Shown here piece by piece: positions 22,143 to 32,852 of a stretch of DNA of 64,000 bases (position 1 is the first letter of the stretch; each line of letters begins with the position of its first letter). A model generated the notes under the pieces. That model was not told the DNA's origin. It saw only the letters and a list, made by a program, of their open reading frames with translations, and did not search any database. The stretch is from Rouxiella aceris (lineage in GTDB: Bacteria > Pseudomonadota > Gammaproteobacteria > Enterobacterales > Enterobacteriaceae): positions 558,001 to 622,000 of the forward strand of contig NZ_JAADJU010000001.1 of the NCBI RefSeq assembly GCF_012933545.1, in the 5' to 3' direction. Position numbers and translations under genes: made by a program.

Positions 22143-22213
22143 ACCGCGATCAATGCCCCGGGTTGTTATCCGCCTGGCAAGCCGAGGCGATACAACGGGG
22201 AACATTCGTTGGC

Positions 22214-22236
22214 AAAAAGGCCTGCTGATGCAGGCC
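22214..22236 (-). terminator. Terminator of hldE
   Basis: On the minus strand a perfect 7-bp stem, GGCCTGC and GCAGGCC with a four-base loop, is followed by five Ts. It lies 28 bases after the hldE stop codon. Confidence 0.85.
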
Positions 22237-22263
22237 CATATTGCCACCCATCACAGCGCAGCG

Positions 22264-23691
22264 TTATTCCTGCGACCTGATTTGGTTGATGATGCGGGTA
22301 GTGGATAAACCATCTTCAAAATTCAGCACTTTGACTTCACCACCTGCCGCCCAGACTTCATCACAGCCGGCAATCTGGTGAGGTTGATAATCCCCGCCTT
22401 TTACCAGCAGGTCCGGTAAAATACCGGCAATCAGGCGACGCGGGGTATCTTCTTCAAAACTGACTACCCAGTCAACGGCACCCAGCGCAGCCAGCACGGC
22501 CATACGCTGCGCCAGTGGATTTACCGGACGGGTTTCCCCTTTCAGACGTTTGGTTGAGGCATCGCTATTGACCGCAACAATCAGACGATCGCCGAGCTTG
22601 CGCGCATTGGCCAGATAAGAGACGTGACCGGCGTGCAAAATGTCAAAAATACCGTTGGTCATCACCACTTTTTCACCGCGTTGCCGCGCCAGGTTAACGG
22701 CGAGTTGCAGCTCTTCTTCGCTCATCACACCAAAGCCGCTATCGGCACGGCCATGCACCGCATTTTCCAGCTCAACGGTAGAGACAGTCGAGGTCCCCAG
22801 TTTACCCACCACCACGCCAGCAGCGGCGTTAGCCAGGAAACAGGCATCTTCCAGACTGCTGCCGGCAGCAAGCACCGTCGCCAATACGCCGATCACCGTA
22901 TCACCGGCACCGGTCACATCATAAACTTCCTGGGCCTGAGTCGGCATATGCAGCGGGGCTTTCCCCGGTTGCAACAGAGTCATGCCCTGTTCAGAACGGG
23001 TTACCAACAGCGCGGCAAGATCAAAGCGAGCAATCAGCGCCATGCCCTTCTCGACCAGTTGATCTTCATCCTTGCAGGGACCGACCACCGCTTCAAATTC
23101 GGAAAGGTTAGGCGTCAGCAGGGTAGCACCACGGTAGCGTTCAAAGTCCGATCCTTTAGGATCGACCAGCACCGGTACACCGGATTTTTTCGCCAGCGCG
23201 ATCATCGCCTGCACGTCTTTTAATGCCCCTTTGGCATAGTCAGACAGCACCATTGCCCCAGTGTCCGGCAGCGCATGCCGGATTTTTTCCAGCAGCGGCT
23301 GCAGGTCAATACCGTCAAATCCCTCTTCAAAATCAAGACGGATCAACTGCTGGTTACGGGAAAGCACGCGCAGTTTGGTAATGGTAGGATGGGTAGGCAC
23401 CGCCAAAAAATCACAGCTGACCTTGACTGCGCTCAGGCGCTCGCTCAACGCGCGGGCGGCATCATCGGCACCGGTCAGGCCAATCAACTGCGAACGAGCA
23501 CCGAGAGAGGCGATATTCATGGCGACGTTTGCCGCACCGCCTGGACGCTCTTCTATGGTACTGACCTTAACAACCGGTACCGGCGCTTCCGGCGAGATGC
23601 GGCTGGTGGGGCCATACCAGTAGCGGTCCAGCATTACATCACCGACCACCAAAACTCCGGCACGGTGAAACTCAGGCAAAGTCACTTTCAT
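22264..23691 (-). CDS. hldE: Bifunctional heptose-7-phosphate kinase/heptose-1-phosphate adenylyltransferase HldE
   Basis: Makes ADP-heptose for the LPS inner core. The 475-residue protein has an N-terminal PfkB-type sugar kinase domain (residues 1 to about 318) with the catalytic DVTGAGDT motif, and a C-terminal nucleotidyltransferase domain from about 343 with [16 protein letters not shown]. The start at 23691 (MKVTLPEF) has GGAG upstream and agrees with E. coli; a slightly longer start is possible. It lies downstream of glnE on the same strand, with 138 bases between. Confidence 0.96.
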   Translation of the reverse strand: MKVTLPEFHRAGVLVVGDVMLDRYWYGPTSRISPEAPVPVVKVSTIEERPGGAANVAMNIASLGARSQLIGLTGADDAARALSERLSAVKVSCDFLAVPTHPTITKLRVLSRNQQLIRLDFEEGFDGIDLQPLLEKIRHALPDTGAMVLSDYAKGALKDVQAMIALAKKSGVPVLVDPKGSDFERYRGATLLTPNLSEFEAVVGPCKDEDQLVEKGMALIARFDLAALLVTRSEQGMTLLQPGKAPLHMPTQAQEVYDVTGAGDTVIGVLATVLAAGSSLEDACFLANAAAGVVVGKLGTSTVSTVELENAVHGRADSGFGVMSEEELQLAVNLARQRGEKVVMTNGIFDILHAGHVSYLANARKLGDRLIVAVNSDASTKRLKGETRPVNPLAQRMAVLAALGAVDWVVSFEEDTPRRLIAGILPDLLVKGGDYQPHQIAGCDEVWAAGGEVKVLNFEDGLSTTRIINQIRSQE

Positions 23692-23829
23692 CCGACACTC
23701 CAAAACAGATAAAACTTGGCAGACAGGTCCCAGGGATAAATCCTGGCCACCATCAGGTTGTCATCGCAAAAACAATGCGCGCGATAATATCACAAGCAAA
23801 AAAGGTTGGGAGTAAAACCCATAGGCCAT

Positions 23830-26682
23830 TCAGCCCAACCAACGCTGCCAGCTGGCTTTGACTTGCTCGCGTTCAGCGACAAATCTATTGACCGCCACCT
23901 TGCCGTTATGTTCCTGCAAGGCCAAATGATGGATCTCATCGCGCAAGGTGACATAAGCATGGGTTAATTGCACCGCTTCGTCCTGGGACATAATCTGATA
24001 TTTGGCCATCAACTCAAAGATGCGCACATTGTCTGACCAGCGGGTCAGATCCGGCTCGCTGCTGGCATAGCGCAGCACCAGATACTGGGCAATAAACTCA
24101 ATATCGGTAATCCCACCGGGATCGGCTTTAAGATCGAAAACGTCGCTTTTCTTACTGCCGAGGTGGGCGATCATCTTCTCACGCATTTCGCGCACCTCTT
24201 TTTTAAGCGCTTCGCCATCGCGGGGCAGACAGAGGATATCGCGGCGAATGGCATTAATCTGCCGGGTCATTTCCGGGCTGCCATAGACCACCCGCGCGCG
24301 CACCAGGGCCTGATGCTCCCAGGTCCAGGCGCTTTCCCGCTGATAATCGCTAAAGGCCGTAATGGTACTTACCAGCATGCCGGAAGCCCCGGAGGGACGC
24401 AGACGATCGTCAACTTCATAGAGAATGCCAGAGGCGGTGCGGGTACCGAACAGATGCATAATCCTTTGCGCCAGCCGCAGATAGAACTGCCGTCCGTCAA
24501 TGCAACGCGGCCCTTCGGTAACCACATCAATCGGGCAATCGTGGATAAAGACCAAATCCATATCAGAGCTGTAGCCCAGCTCCCAGCCACCCAGTTTGCC
24601 GTAGCCGATAACGGCAAAACCGCGCCCTTCCTGCTGCTGCAAATGGGCAGGCTGGCCGTAGCGCGTCAGCATATGATCCCACGCCTGCTGGATCACTGCC
24701 GTCAGGATCGCCTCGGCGAGATAAGTCAGATGATCGCTGACTTTCATCACCGGTAACGCCCCGGCAATATCTCCTGCGGCAATGCGCAACTGCTGCGCCT
24801 GCTTAAACTGGCGCAGAGCTTCAATCTGTTGCTCTTCATCATCTGCCGGAACCCGCAGCAGATACTGGCGCAGTTCATCGGGATAGGATTGTGGGGCAAT
24901 AGGCTGATAGAGGGTATTGGGGTCGAGCAATTCATCCAGCAAAATCGGATGACGGGCCAGTTGGTTGGCCACCATCGGCGAAGCGGCACAGAGGCGGATA
25001 AGTTGTTTAAGCGCCCCCGGATACTCCACCAGCAGTTCGATATAAGTGGTGCGGGTGACAATATTAAGCAGCAACAGCGTCAGCCGCTGCAACAGGATAT
25101 CCGCATCAGGGTAAGTACACACTTGCGCCAGCATCCTTGGCATAAGCTGGTCGAGCTGATCACGTCCGCGCGGCCCTATGGTACGTTTATCCATATCACG
25201 ACGGAATTCGGCAATAGTACGCAGCAGATTGCCGCGCCCCTGCGCCGAAAGCTGTGCGGCCAGCGGCAGCAGATCGCTGTCGTCAAGGGTGTCGATCCAC
25301 AGACTGTTAAACTGCTCCTGCTGCGGATCGTCCCCGGCATCGGGTGAATCATCGCCAATCAGATCGTTAAACACGACGCGCACCGCCTGCATATGGCCGA
25401 CGATAGTGGCATAAAGTTCGTCCCAACTGGCGGCATTCATCCCCCAGGCCAGACGCTGGCGATTAAGCTCGTCGGCGGGCAAGGTTTGCGTTTGCTCATC
25501 GGCAATCGCCTGCAGCAGGTTTTCCAGTCGACGTAAAAACAGATAGCTGGCAGTCAATTGTTGTACCTGCGACTCGGGCAACAGATGCAGCGCCTGCACC
25601 GCCTGTAGCGTCGGCAATAACGCCCGCTGTTGCAGAGAAGGCTCGCGACCACCGCGGATCAGCTGAAACACCTGAACGATAAACTCAATCTCGCGAATAC
25701 CGCCGGCACCGAGCTTGATATTGTCCTTTAAGCCACGGCGACGCACTTCGCGGGCAATCATGCCTTTCATATTGCGCAGCGACTGGATCACGCTGAAATC
25801 GATATAGCGGCGAAAGACGAAAGGCTTGAGCATCTTGCGAATTTCCTGGCTACTTTCGTCTTGCGCACCGCCCATCAGCTTGGCTTTGACCATGGCATAA
25901 CGCTCCCAGTCTCGCCCCTGTTCCTGATAGTAGTCTTCCAGCGCTGAAAAGCTCATCACCAGCGGGCCGCTGTCGCCAAAGGGCCGCAAACGCATATCCA
26001 CCCGATAGACAAAACCGTCGATAGTTGCCTGATCCAGGGCCTTAATCAGCCGCTGCCCGAGGCGGGTAAAAAACTGGGCATTTTCCAGTTGGCGTCGACC
26101 ACCCTCGGTCTGACCATTCTCTGGATAAGAAAAAATCAGATCAATATCCGATGAAAAATTCAGCTCACCGCCACCCAGCTTGCCCATGCCCAAAATCAGC
26201 AGCTTTTGCGCTACCCCGGCAGCATTGACCGGGGTTCCCCATTCGCGACAACAGGCGTCATACAACCAGTCGCGGGCGGCGACAATCAGCGTTTCCGCCA
26301 GCACGCTTAACTGCTGTAGCGTCTGCTCACAGCTGCTGGTCTGCATTGCCTGCGACCAGCTGATACGCAACATTTTTGCCTTGCGAAACTGACGCAAGAC
26401 TTTCATTAACTGCGCTTCATCCTGCACCGCGCTCAACGCCTGCCCGAGTTCTGCCTCGTAATGTTGCCATTCATCCACCGTGGGCGGTACCGCCGAGATC
26501 TCCTGCCACCATTGCGGACGAGTAATAAAGTTCTCACTGATAAAATCGCTGCTGGCTAAGACGCGCAGCGCATTTTCGTCAAGTTGCGGTATATCGCTAA
26601 GCTGCTGTTGATCAAGGCTTTGTTTAAAACGTAGCTGCAGCTTTTCGGCCTGGGCGGCCAGCAGTGGGGTGAGAGGCAACAT
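23830..26682 (-). CDS. glnE: Bifunctional glutamine synthetase adenylyltransferase/deadenylase GlnE
   Basis: Controls glutamine synthetase by adding or removing AMP in response to PII state and glutamine. The 950-residue protein has two nucleotidyltransferase halves. The N-terminal (deadenylase) active site is in [17 protein letters not shown] (about residue 170), and the C-terminal (adenylylase) one is in [15 protein letters not shown] (about 697). Both aspartate pairs are intact. It is followed by hldE and preceded by ygiF on the same strand, as in E. coli. Confidence 0.97.
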   Translation of the reverse strand: MLPLTPLLAAQAEKLQLRFKQSLDQQQLSDIPQLDENALRVLASSDFISENFITRPQWWQEISAVPPTVDEWQHYEAELGQALSAVQDEAQLMKVLRQFRKAKMLRISWSQAMQTSSCEQTLQQLSVLAETLIVAARDWLYDACCREWGTPVNAAGVAQKLLILGMGKLGGGELNFSSDIDLIFSYPENGQTEGGRRQLENAQFFTRLGQRLIKALDQATIDGFVYRVDMRLRPFGDSGPLVMSFSALEDYYQEQGRDWERYAMVKAKLMGGAQDESSQEIRKMLKPFVFRRYIDFSVIQSLRNMKGMIAREVRRRGLKDNIKLGAGGIREIEFIVQVFQLIRGGREPSLQQRALLPTLQAVQALHLLPESQVQQLTASYLFLRRLENLLQAIADEQTQTLPADELNRQRLAWGMNAASWDELYATIVGHMQAVRVVFNDLIGDDSPDAGDDPQQEQFNSLWIDTLDDSDLLPLAAQLSAQGRGNLLRTIAEFRRDMDKRTIGPRGRDQLDQLMPRMLAQVCTYPDADILLQRLTLLLLNIVTRTTYIELLVEYPGALKQLIRLCAASPMVANQLARHPILLDELLDPNTLYQPIAPQSYPDELRQYLLRVPADDEEQQIEALRQFKQAQQLRIAAGDIAGALPVMKVSDHLTYLAEAILTAVIQQAWDHMLTRYGQPAHLQQQEGRGFAVIGYGKLGGWELGYSSDMDLVFIHDCPIDVVTEGPRCIDGRQFYLRLAQRIMHLFGTRTASGILYEVDDRLRPSGASGMLVSTITAFSDYQRESAWTWEHQALVRARVVYGSPEMTRQINAIRRDILCLPRDGEALKKEVREMREKMIAHLGSKKSDVFDLKADPGGITDIEFIAQYLVLRYASSEPDLTRWSDNVRIFELMAKYQIMSQDEAVQLTHAYVTLRDEIHHLALQEHNGKVAVNRFVAEREQVKASWQRWLG

Positions 26683-26734
26683 TGTTCGGGGTCCTTTCAG
26701 GTACGGCCCAGGTTCACCCGGGCCGATCGGTCAA

Positions 26735-28042
26735 TTAACGAGGCTGTCCATTTAACCAAAATGCCGTTTGCATTACGGCATGCTGACGGGCCGAATCTTC
26801 CCAGGCGTGCTGTTGCTGCACAATCGCCTGTTGTAACTCGGTCCACACCGTAATATAGGCCAATGCCTCTTCGCGCGGATAGGCACCTGACAGTAGATGG
26901 AAAGAGATGATTTGACGCTTTAATCGCGCCAGCTGATCGCGGAAACCCTCTTCGCTCAGGGACTGGGCAAAGGCTTCTTTCAGGTCGGCAGCGGTACGGC
27001 CCAGCATAATATCGGCAAAGCGTTTAAAGGAGCCGTCGAGCTTTTTCTGCGATTTATCATCGATAAAAGGTTTCCAGCCCGCCATTGCCAACCAAGATGT
27101 GAGCACTAACTTACATTTCAGATAGCTGGCGCTGAGACACAGCGTCTGGGCATCAATACCTTTTTGCTCCAGCTGTTCTGCCAGCTCGGTTAATAGCGCA
27201 CGCAGCTCGGTGGTGGCTTTACGCGGGATTAAGCCACCGTAGACCACCAGCACCTGACGCACAGTTTCCACCGCCTGCAATACCGTCATTCGCGCCGCTT
27301 TATCGCCGCGTACCCATAGTTCTTCATGGTACTGCCAGTGGCTCAGTGCCATTTCCAGCATACCGCTCAGTGCCTGTTCCACAGTGGCCTTGGGCGCGGC
27401 CTGAAACACCGGCAGGGTACGAGCTTCGCGTAACAGATTACCCTGCGCCAAATGATACCCGCGCGCCGCTTTGCTCAGGCCGCCGAGACGCAGCCCGCCG
27501 TTTTTACCCACCAACGAGGCCAGCGCCAGCAGATCGGCGGTATTACCCTGTTTGATCTCCAGCTCGATTTCTGACAGCGGTTCCGACAGTTCGCCGGCGG
27601 TAACCTCTCCCTGATCCAGCCCCAGTTCAATCTCGCTGTCCTGGAAAGTGATCAACCACTTCTCACGGACAAAATCTGTGCGGAACAGCGGCTTAAGTGC
27701 AGCTTGCAGCGCATCGAGATCGCACTCTTGCGGCCAGATATCTGCCGGAAACAGGCTGAGATCGAGTTCTGGACGGGAAAGGCTGACATTATATTCCGGC
27801 CGTTGATGCAAACCGGCAACCACTTTACCAGCGGTTTTAATGGTCATTTCATAGCTGTCATCAAAGCCGCGAATGCGCAGCCCCATATCCCAGGAACGCA
27901 GACGGTTATCCAAGGTTTCGTAGTAAATATTGGTTAATTTCTGTGGCGCAGAGTGCTGACAGGAAAACTCGGCCAACTGTGCGGGCAGCTCGGCAATCGC
28001 AGCAGGGCTGGCGATAAATTTTAGTTCTATTTCTAAGGTCAT
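26735..28042 (-). CDS. ygiF: Inorganic triphosphatase YgiF (CYTH-CHAD)
   Basis: A 435-residue protein that hydrolyses inorganic tripolyphosphate in E. coli. The N-terminal CYTH tunnel domain begins with the diagnostic EIELKF (ExExK). The C-terminal CHAD helical domain (about residues 215-430) is rich in His and basic residues, fitting polyphosphate binding. The start at 28042 (MTLEIELKF) puts the CYTH motif at the very N-terminus, as expected. It is 52 bases upstream of glnE and divergent from ygiM. Confidence 0.94.
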   Translation of the reverse strand: MTLEIELKFIASPAAIAELPAQLAEFSCQHSAPQKLTNIYYETLDNRLRSWDMGLRIRGFDDSYEMTIKTAGKVVAGLHQRPEYNVSLSRPELDLSLFPADIWPQECDLDALQAALKPLFRTDFVREKWLITFQDSEIELGLDQGEVTAGELSEPLSEIELEIKQGNTADLLALASLVGKNGGLRLGGLSKAARGYHLAQGNLLREARTLPVFQAAPKATVEQALSGMLEMALSHWQYHEELWVRGDKAARMTVLQAVETVRQVLVVYGGLIPRKATTELRALLTELAEQLEQKGIDAQTLCLSASYLKCKLVLTSWLAMAGWKPFIDDKSQKKLDGSFKRFADIMLGRTAADLKEAFAQSLSEEGFRDQLARLKRQIISFHLLSGAYPREEALAYITVWTELQQAIVQQQHAWEDSARQHAVMQTAFWLNGQPR

Positions 28043-28194
28043 AAGTCTTTGCACCGATTCTTGGCAGATAAGTAATATTTATCCCCAAATTCTACCACAC
28101 AGACCGCCCATCACGGGATTGTAAGATAGTTCCCATTTAGGTTTATGCATTGCGTCGTCACACTGTTGCCCTTACTATCGTTCAATATGAATTT

Positions 28195-28321
28195 TATACC
28201 CAATAGGTTTCAAGCGGCATCAAGGCGACAAGCGCTTCAATTTAAGGACATTTAATGGGTCCACTGCCCCGCAGGGTTGTAGCTGGCCAGCGCGCAGCAG
28301 CTTGAAAGGTGAAAGGGATAT
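28195..28321. repeat. 127 bp MITE-like intergenic repeat between ygiF and ygiM
   Basis: The left end, TATACCCAATAGGTTTCAAG, and the right end, CTTGAAAGGTGAAAGGGATAT minus its last base, are imperfect inverted repeats sharing the TTTCAAG core. The family resembles a dispersed non-coding element I know from Serratia and Yersinia intergenic regions, with TATACCC...GGGTATA ends; this copy looks degenerate. It fills most of the 329-base gap, and ygiM begins 51 bases after it. No gene is seen inside. Confidence 0.6.
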
Positions 28322-28371
28322 CGACATGCACGGTGCCGAATGACAGGCCCTCAAACGACGAAGAATGAATA

Positions 28372-28992
28372 ATGCATAAATTACGCCTGTTTGGTTTCGC
28401 TTTGCTCACTTTAGGCCTCACCTGGGGCGCCCATGCTGACGAGAAACGCTATGTTTCTGACGATTTGATCACCTATATCCATAGCGGTCCAGGTAATCAG
28501 TTTCGCATCGTTGGCACACTAAACTCCGGTGATGAAGTTACGTTAAAGAACGTCAATAATGCCACCAACTACGGCCAGATCGTTGATAGCAAAGGCCGCG
28601 ACGCCTGGATCCCCCTCGATCAGCTTAGCACCACACCAAGTCTGCGTACTCAGGTACCCAACTTGCAGCAACAGGTGAAAACCCTGACTGACAAGCTGAC
28701 CAATATTGATAATAGCTGGAACCAACGCACCGCAGAAATGCAGCAAAAAGTGGCCTCCAGCGACGGGATCATCAACGGACTGAAAAAAGAGAACCAGGAT
28801 CTGAAAAACCAGCTGATTGTGGCGCAGAAAAAAGTCAGTGCCGTCAATGTGCAGCTGGATGACAAACAGAGAACCATTATCCTGCAATGGTTTATGTATG
28901 GCGGTGGCGTTGCCGGGGTCGGTTTGATCCTGGGTCTGCTGTTGCCGCATCTGGTACCGCGTCGCAAGAAAAAAGACCGCTGGATGAGCTGA
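28372..28992 (+). CDS. ygiM: SH3-domain envelope protein YgiM
   Basis: A 206-residue protein with a signal peptide (cut after THAHA-like GAHA, residue 22), a bacterial SH3b domain (about residues 25-90), a long coiled coil (about 95-165), a single membrane helix (about 170-190) and a basic tail (RRKKKDR). This TIGR04211 family is anchored in the inner membrane with its SH3 domain in the periplasm. The function is unknown. It precedes cca on the same strand, as in E. coli. Confidence 0.92.
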   Translation: MHKLRLFGFALLTLGLTWGAHADEKRYVSDDLITYIHSGPGNQFRIVGTLNSGDEVTLKNVNNATNYGQIVDSKGRDAWIPLDQLSTTPSLRTQVPNLQQQVKTLTDKLTNIDNSWNQRTAEMQQKVASSDGIINGLKKENQDLKNQLIVAQKKVSAVNVQLDDKQRTIILQWFMYGGGVAGVGLILGLLLPHLVPRRKKKDRWMS

Positions 28993-29175
28993 TTGGTCAG
29001 CAACTTGACCCGCAATGTAAGGCACCCGGCGTGCCTTTTTGTGTTGGCGCAAGCGCAAAAATAATTTAACAAATTTGCTACAATGATGACTGGTGTCGCT
29101 GTATTGAGCTGGCAATGTCAGCGCGATAGCAGCTGTGGCTTCTCTACCCGGTCATCTTTCTCAGGAGCTTTAACC

Positions 29176-30414
29176 TTGAAAATCTATCTGGTCGGCGGTG
29201 CCGTCCGCGACAACCTGTTAAACCTTGCCGTCACTGAGCACGACTGGGTAGTGGTGGGCTCCACTCCCGAAGCCATGCTCGAACAGGGCTATCAGCAGGT
29301 TGGCAAAGATTTTCCGGTTTTCCTGCATCCGGTCAGCCACGATGAATACGCCCTCGCCCGTACAGAACGCAAATCCGGCGCTGGCTATCACGGTTTTACC
29401 TGTTACTCCTCGCCAGATGTCACGCTGGAACAGGACTTGATGCGTCGCGATCTGACCATTAATGCCATCGCCAAAAGCCCGGACGGTGAGTTAATCGACC
29501 CTTATCATGGCCAGGCCGATCTTGACGCCCGCGTTTTACGCCATGTTTCCGATGCCTTTGGCGAAGATCCTCTACGCGTTTTGCGCCTGGCACGCTTTGC
29601 CGCCCGCTTTGCCCATCTGGGATTTCGCATTGCCGAAGAAACCATGGCATTAGTCACCAAAATGGCCGCCAGCGGCGAGCTTGAGGCCTTAACGCCGGAA
29701 AGAGTATGGAAAGAGACCGAGAAGGCGCTGAACACCGCCGATCCGCAGATTTATTTTCAGGTATTGCGGGACTGTAATGCCCTCGGTGTGCTGTTCCCCG
29801 AAGTGGATAAACTGTTTGGCGTGCCCGCGCCCGAGAAGTGGCATCCCGAGATCGATACCGGTATTCACACCCTGATGGCGCTGAAAATTGCTGCCGAACT
29901 CAGTCCTGAGGTCGATGTGCGTTTCTCTGCCCTGTGCCACGATCTGGGCAAGGGGCTGACGCCACCGCAATATTGGCCTCACCATCACGGCCACGGCCCG
30001 GCGGGTGTCAAGCTGGTAACCCGGCTGTGTCAGCGACTGCGCGTCCCGACCGCTATTCGCGATCTGGCGGTATTGGTGGCCGAGTTTCATGACCTGATCC
30101 ATACCGTTGAACGCCTGCGCCCGGAAACGCTGCTCAAGCTGTTCGACAATATCGATGTCTGGCGCAAACCCCAGCGTCTGGAGCAGATGATTATCACCAG
30201 CGAAGCCGATGCCCGCGGCAGAACCGGCTTTGAAAGCAACCCTTATCCTCAGGGCGATTATCTGCGCGCCGCCTTTGCAGCGGCCAACAGTGTGTCGATT
30301 AAAGAAGTGGTGGCGATGGGACTGCAAGGCATGGCCATCCGTGAGGAGCTTGGGCAACGGCGTATCAAGGCCATTGCCCAATGGCGAGAAACGCAGGAAA
30401 TGCTTAGCCGTTAA
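29176..30414 (+). CDS. cca: Multifunctional CCA-adding enzyme with HD phosphohydrolase domain
   Basis: Adds or repairs the 3' CCA of tRNAs. The 412-residue protein starts at a TTG codon (29176), with AGGAG eight bases upstream and the first residues [11 protein letters not shown] exactly as in E. coli; no ATG lies at that point. The nucleotidyltransferase motif GGAVRD and the RRDLTINA segment are in the N-terminal half. The HD domain (CHDLGKG, about residue 256) gives phosphatase/phosphodiesterase activity in the gammaproteobacterial form. Upstream in-frame starts would add an unlikely N-terminal tail. Confidence 0.95.
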   Translation: MKIYLVGGAVRDNLLNLAVTEHDWVVVGSTPEAMLEQGYQQVGKDFPVFLHPVSHDEYALARTERKSGAGYHGFTCYSSPDVTLEQDLMRRDLTINAIAKSPDGELIDPYHGQADLDARVLRHVSDAFGEDPLRVLRLARFAARFAHLGFRIAEETMALVTKMAASGELEALTPERVWKETEKALNTADPQIYFQVLRDCNALGVLFPEVDKLFGVPAPEKWHPEIDTGIHTLMALKIAAELSPEVDVRFSALCHDLGKGLTPPQYWPHHHGHGPAGVKLVTRLCQRLRVPTAIRDLAVLVAEFHDLIHTVERLRPETLLKLFDNIDVWRKPQRLEQMIITSEADARGRTGFESNPYPQGDYLRAAFAAANSVSIKEVVAMGLQGMAIREELGQRRIKAIAQWRETQEMLSR

Positions 30415-30446
30415 GAGTCTCTGTGACTTTAATGACCAGGCTGATT

Positions 30447-31982
30447 TCAGGCTACCCCCGCCAAGTTAATGCCCATAAACTGGCGGATCCGTTGCAGATC
30501 GGGTTGCGCGTGACCATTGGCAATCAGCTTGGGCGTGGCATCGACCTGAATATGCCCTTGCTCCATCAACAGAATGCGATCGGAGATCGCCAGCGCGAAA
30601 TCGATTTCATGGGTGACGATCAGCATGGTCATCCCTTCGCGGGCCAGATCGCCAATCACCTTTAGTACCTCGCCTACCAGTTCCGGATCCAGCGCCGAAG
30701 TCGGCTCATCAAACAACATAATATCCGGCGACAACGCCAGTGCGCGGGCGATAGCCACCCGCTGTTGCTGCCCGCCGGAGAGCTGATGGGGATATTTATC
30801 GACATGCGCCAGCAGGCCGACCTTATCGAGCAGATACAGTGCCTGACTGCGGCATTCACTCTCACTGGCCGATTGCCGATGATAGCGTGGAGCCAGCATC
30901 AGGTTCTGCAAAATTGTGTAATGCGGAAACAGATTAAATCCCTGAAATACCATACCGACGCGGCGTATCCCCTGCCGCATGGCAGCGGTTTTGCCGCTGT
31001 CGCTGGCGGCGATAAAACTTTCGCCAAACAACACGATCTCGCCGCTATTAAGTTTTTCCAGGCCGTTGATGGTGCGGATCAACGAGGTTTTTCCCGATCC
31101 CGAGGGACCAATAATGCTGATCACCTCGCCAGGAGCCACCCGCAGATCGATCCCCTGTAATACCTGATGCGTTCCGTAGGCTTTATGGATATTTTTTAAC
31201 GTCAGCGCGTCCGGTGAACCGGGCAGCAATTCCGGCTGACGAAAAACCAGCGGTGTCGCCTGTTGCCGCAGCTGTTGCAGCTCAGGCTCACTGCGGGTTT
31301 GCGGTGAACGCGTCTGCACATTCACCCGGCGTTCCAGCAGCTGAAATAACAGCGTAAACAACGAGACGATCAACACGTAGTACAGGGCAACTGCGGCCAG
31401 GGTTTCCATCACCATAAAATTTTCGGCATACAGTCGCTGGCCGGTCATCAGCAGTTCGGGCAGCGAAATTACCGAGACCAACGAGGTCTGTTTAACGATG
31501 GTGACAAACTCATTGATCAGTGCCGGTAATGAAATCTGAAGCGCCTGCGGGATAACAATCCGTCGCTGGATCCCCAAAAAGCTTAATCCCAGCGCATGTC
31601 CGGCTTCATGCTGCCCTTTGGCGACCGACAGCAATCCGCCACGGTGGATCTCGGCCATATAGGCAGTCTCCACCAGCACGGTTGCCACCAGCCCGGCAAA
31701 AAAGGCATTCCCCAGAAAGCGGCCCGTGGCCGGGATCATTTGCGGCAAGTTATAGACAAAAACCACCAGCACCAATAACGGAATACTGCGAAACAGCCAG
31801 ATATATATCCCGCTGGCACCTTTCACCCACCCCGGCCCGGATTGTCGCCCGCTGGCAACAATAAACCCCAGTACCAGACCTATGCCCCATGCCAGCACGC
31901 TCAGTTCGACAACGGTCACGCTTGCCAACCAGAATGCGCGCATAGAGAACAACGAAAAAAAGTAGTTCCAGTCAAAAGTCAT
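30447..31982 (-). CDS. Fused amino-acid ABC transporter permease/ATP-binding protein
   Basis: A 511-residue protein joining a polar-amino-acid permease (HisM/GltK type, about residues 1-220, several membrane helices, with the EAGHALGLS inner loop) to a complete ATPase (about 255-495) with Walker A GPSGSGKTS, signature LSGGQQQR and Walker B IMLFDEP. These parts are usually separate genes. A single fused chain would assemble as a homodimer. It is the last gene of the ureohydrolase operon, after the binding protein, so it probably imports a guanidino compound or basic amino acid. Confidence 0.9.
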   Translation of the reverse strand: MTFDWNYFFSLFSMRAFWLASVTVVELSVLAWGIGLVLGFIVASGRQSGPGWVKGASGIYIWLFRSIPLLVLVVFVYNLPQMIPATGRFLGNAFFAGLVATVLVETAYMAEIHRGGLLSVAKGQHEAGHALGLSFLGIQRRIVIPQALQISLPALINEFVTIVKQTSLVSVISLPELLMTGQRLYAENFMVMETLAAVALYYVLIVSLFTLLFQLLERRVNVQTRSPQTRSEPELQQLRQQATPLVFRQPELLPGSPDALTLKNIHKAYGTHQVLQGIDLRVAPGEVISIIGPSGSGKTSLIRTINGLEKLNSGEIVLFGESFIAASDSGKTAAMRQGIRRVGMVFQGFNLFPHYTILQNLMLAPRYHRQSASESECRSQALYLLDKVGLLAHVDKYPHQLSGGQQQRVAIARALALSPDIMLFDEPTSALDPELVGEVLKVIGDLAREGMTMLIVTHEIDFALAISDRILLMEQGHIQVDATPKLIANGHAQPDLQRIRQFMGINLAGVA

Positions 31983-32027
31983 AGTGATACCGGGCCTCGG
32001 GAAAAGTAATAAGACAAAGTTCCGCTG

Positions 32028-32852
32028 TCAGTGAGAAGCCGTGTCGGCAATACCGTAGGGCTGATATTTTTGCAGCAATCGTGGGTACTGGCCGTTTTCA
32101 CGCAGGGCATGCAAGGCGGAGGCAATTTTCTCGGACAGTGCCTTGTTATCTTTCTTCACGTAAATCCCCAGCGTCTGTGGATAGATGGTATGCGGCGAGC
32201 TGATTTTGACCCTTCCGTTGCTGTGTTCGGCAAACATGCGCACCGCACCGGCAATATCCACCTGTGCCTGAATATGGCCGGAAAGCAGTGCCTGCAAGGT
32301 TTCCGGCGCGGTAGGAAACTCTTTGATTACGATCGCCTGTTTGCCCTGCGGCAGGCAGTAGTCAGTGGAGAGCTGCTCCAGTTTTTTCACCCAGGAAGTC
32401 CCCTGTTGCAGACCGACGGTTAAGCCACAGAGATCTTGTTCAGTGGCCGGCATCACCGGCGCGTTGGCAGCTACCAGAATATAAGCACCGGTATCGGCAT
32501 AAGGAATGGCGTCCGCCTTGGCGGTGCGTTCCGGGGTGATATACAGCGCTGAAATAACCGCATCATGTCGGGCCGCGTTAAGCCCGAGGATCAGACCACT
32601 GAATTTGGTATCGACCAGTTGCAGTTTCATGCCCATTTGCTTACTGAGCATCTCGGCCAGTTCGGCATCGAAACCGACAATTTTACTCTCCTGCCAGGAT
32701 TCAAACGGTGGATAGGCCACCTCCAGACCGACTTTTAACTGACCCGGTGTCAAGGTGCCCTCGTCAGCATGGGCAAGCGTCGCGCTACCGGCAAAGGTCA
32801 GCGAAAGTACCAGGGCAGAACAGAGACGACGTAATGCAACAGAAGCTGTCAT
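32028..32852 (-). CDS. Periplasmic substrate-binding protein of an amino-acid ABC transporter
   Basis: A 274-residue family 3 solute-binding protein. The start at 32852 gives a signal peptide ending near THAHA-like LAHA (about residue 28); a longer start at 33029 would run far into the upstream gene. The mature part has the bilobal sequence pattern (LKVGLEVAYPPFESW, GFDAELAEMLSKQMG). Its ATG overlaps the stop of the upstream ureohydrolase by four bases, so it belongs to the same operon and probably supplies its substrate. The ligand is not known. Confidence 0.88.
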   Translation of the reverse strand: MTASVALRRLCSALVLSLTFAGSATLAHADEGTLTPGQLKVGLEVAYPPFESWQESKIVGFDAELAEMLSKQMGMKLQLVDTKFSGLILGLNAARHDAVISALYITPERTAKADAIPYADTGAYILVAANAPVMPATEQDLCGLTVGLQQGTSWVKKLEQLSTDYCLPQGKQAIVIKEFPTAPETLQALLSGHIQAQVDIAGAVRMFAEHSNGRVKISSPHTIYPQTLGIYVKKDNKALSEKIASALHALRENGQYPRLLQKYQPYGIADTASH

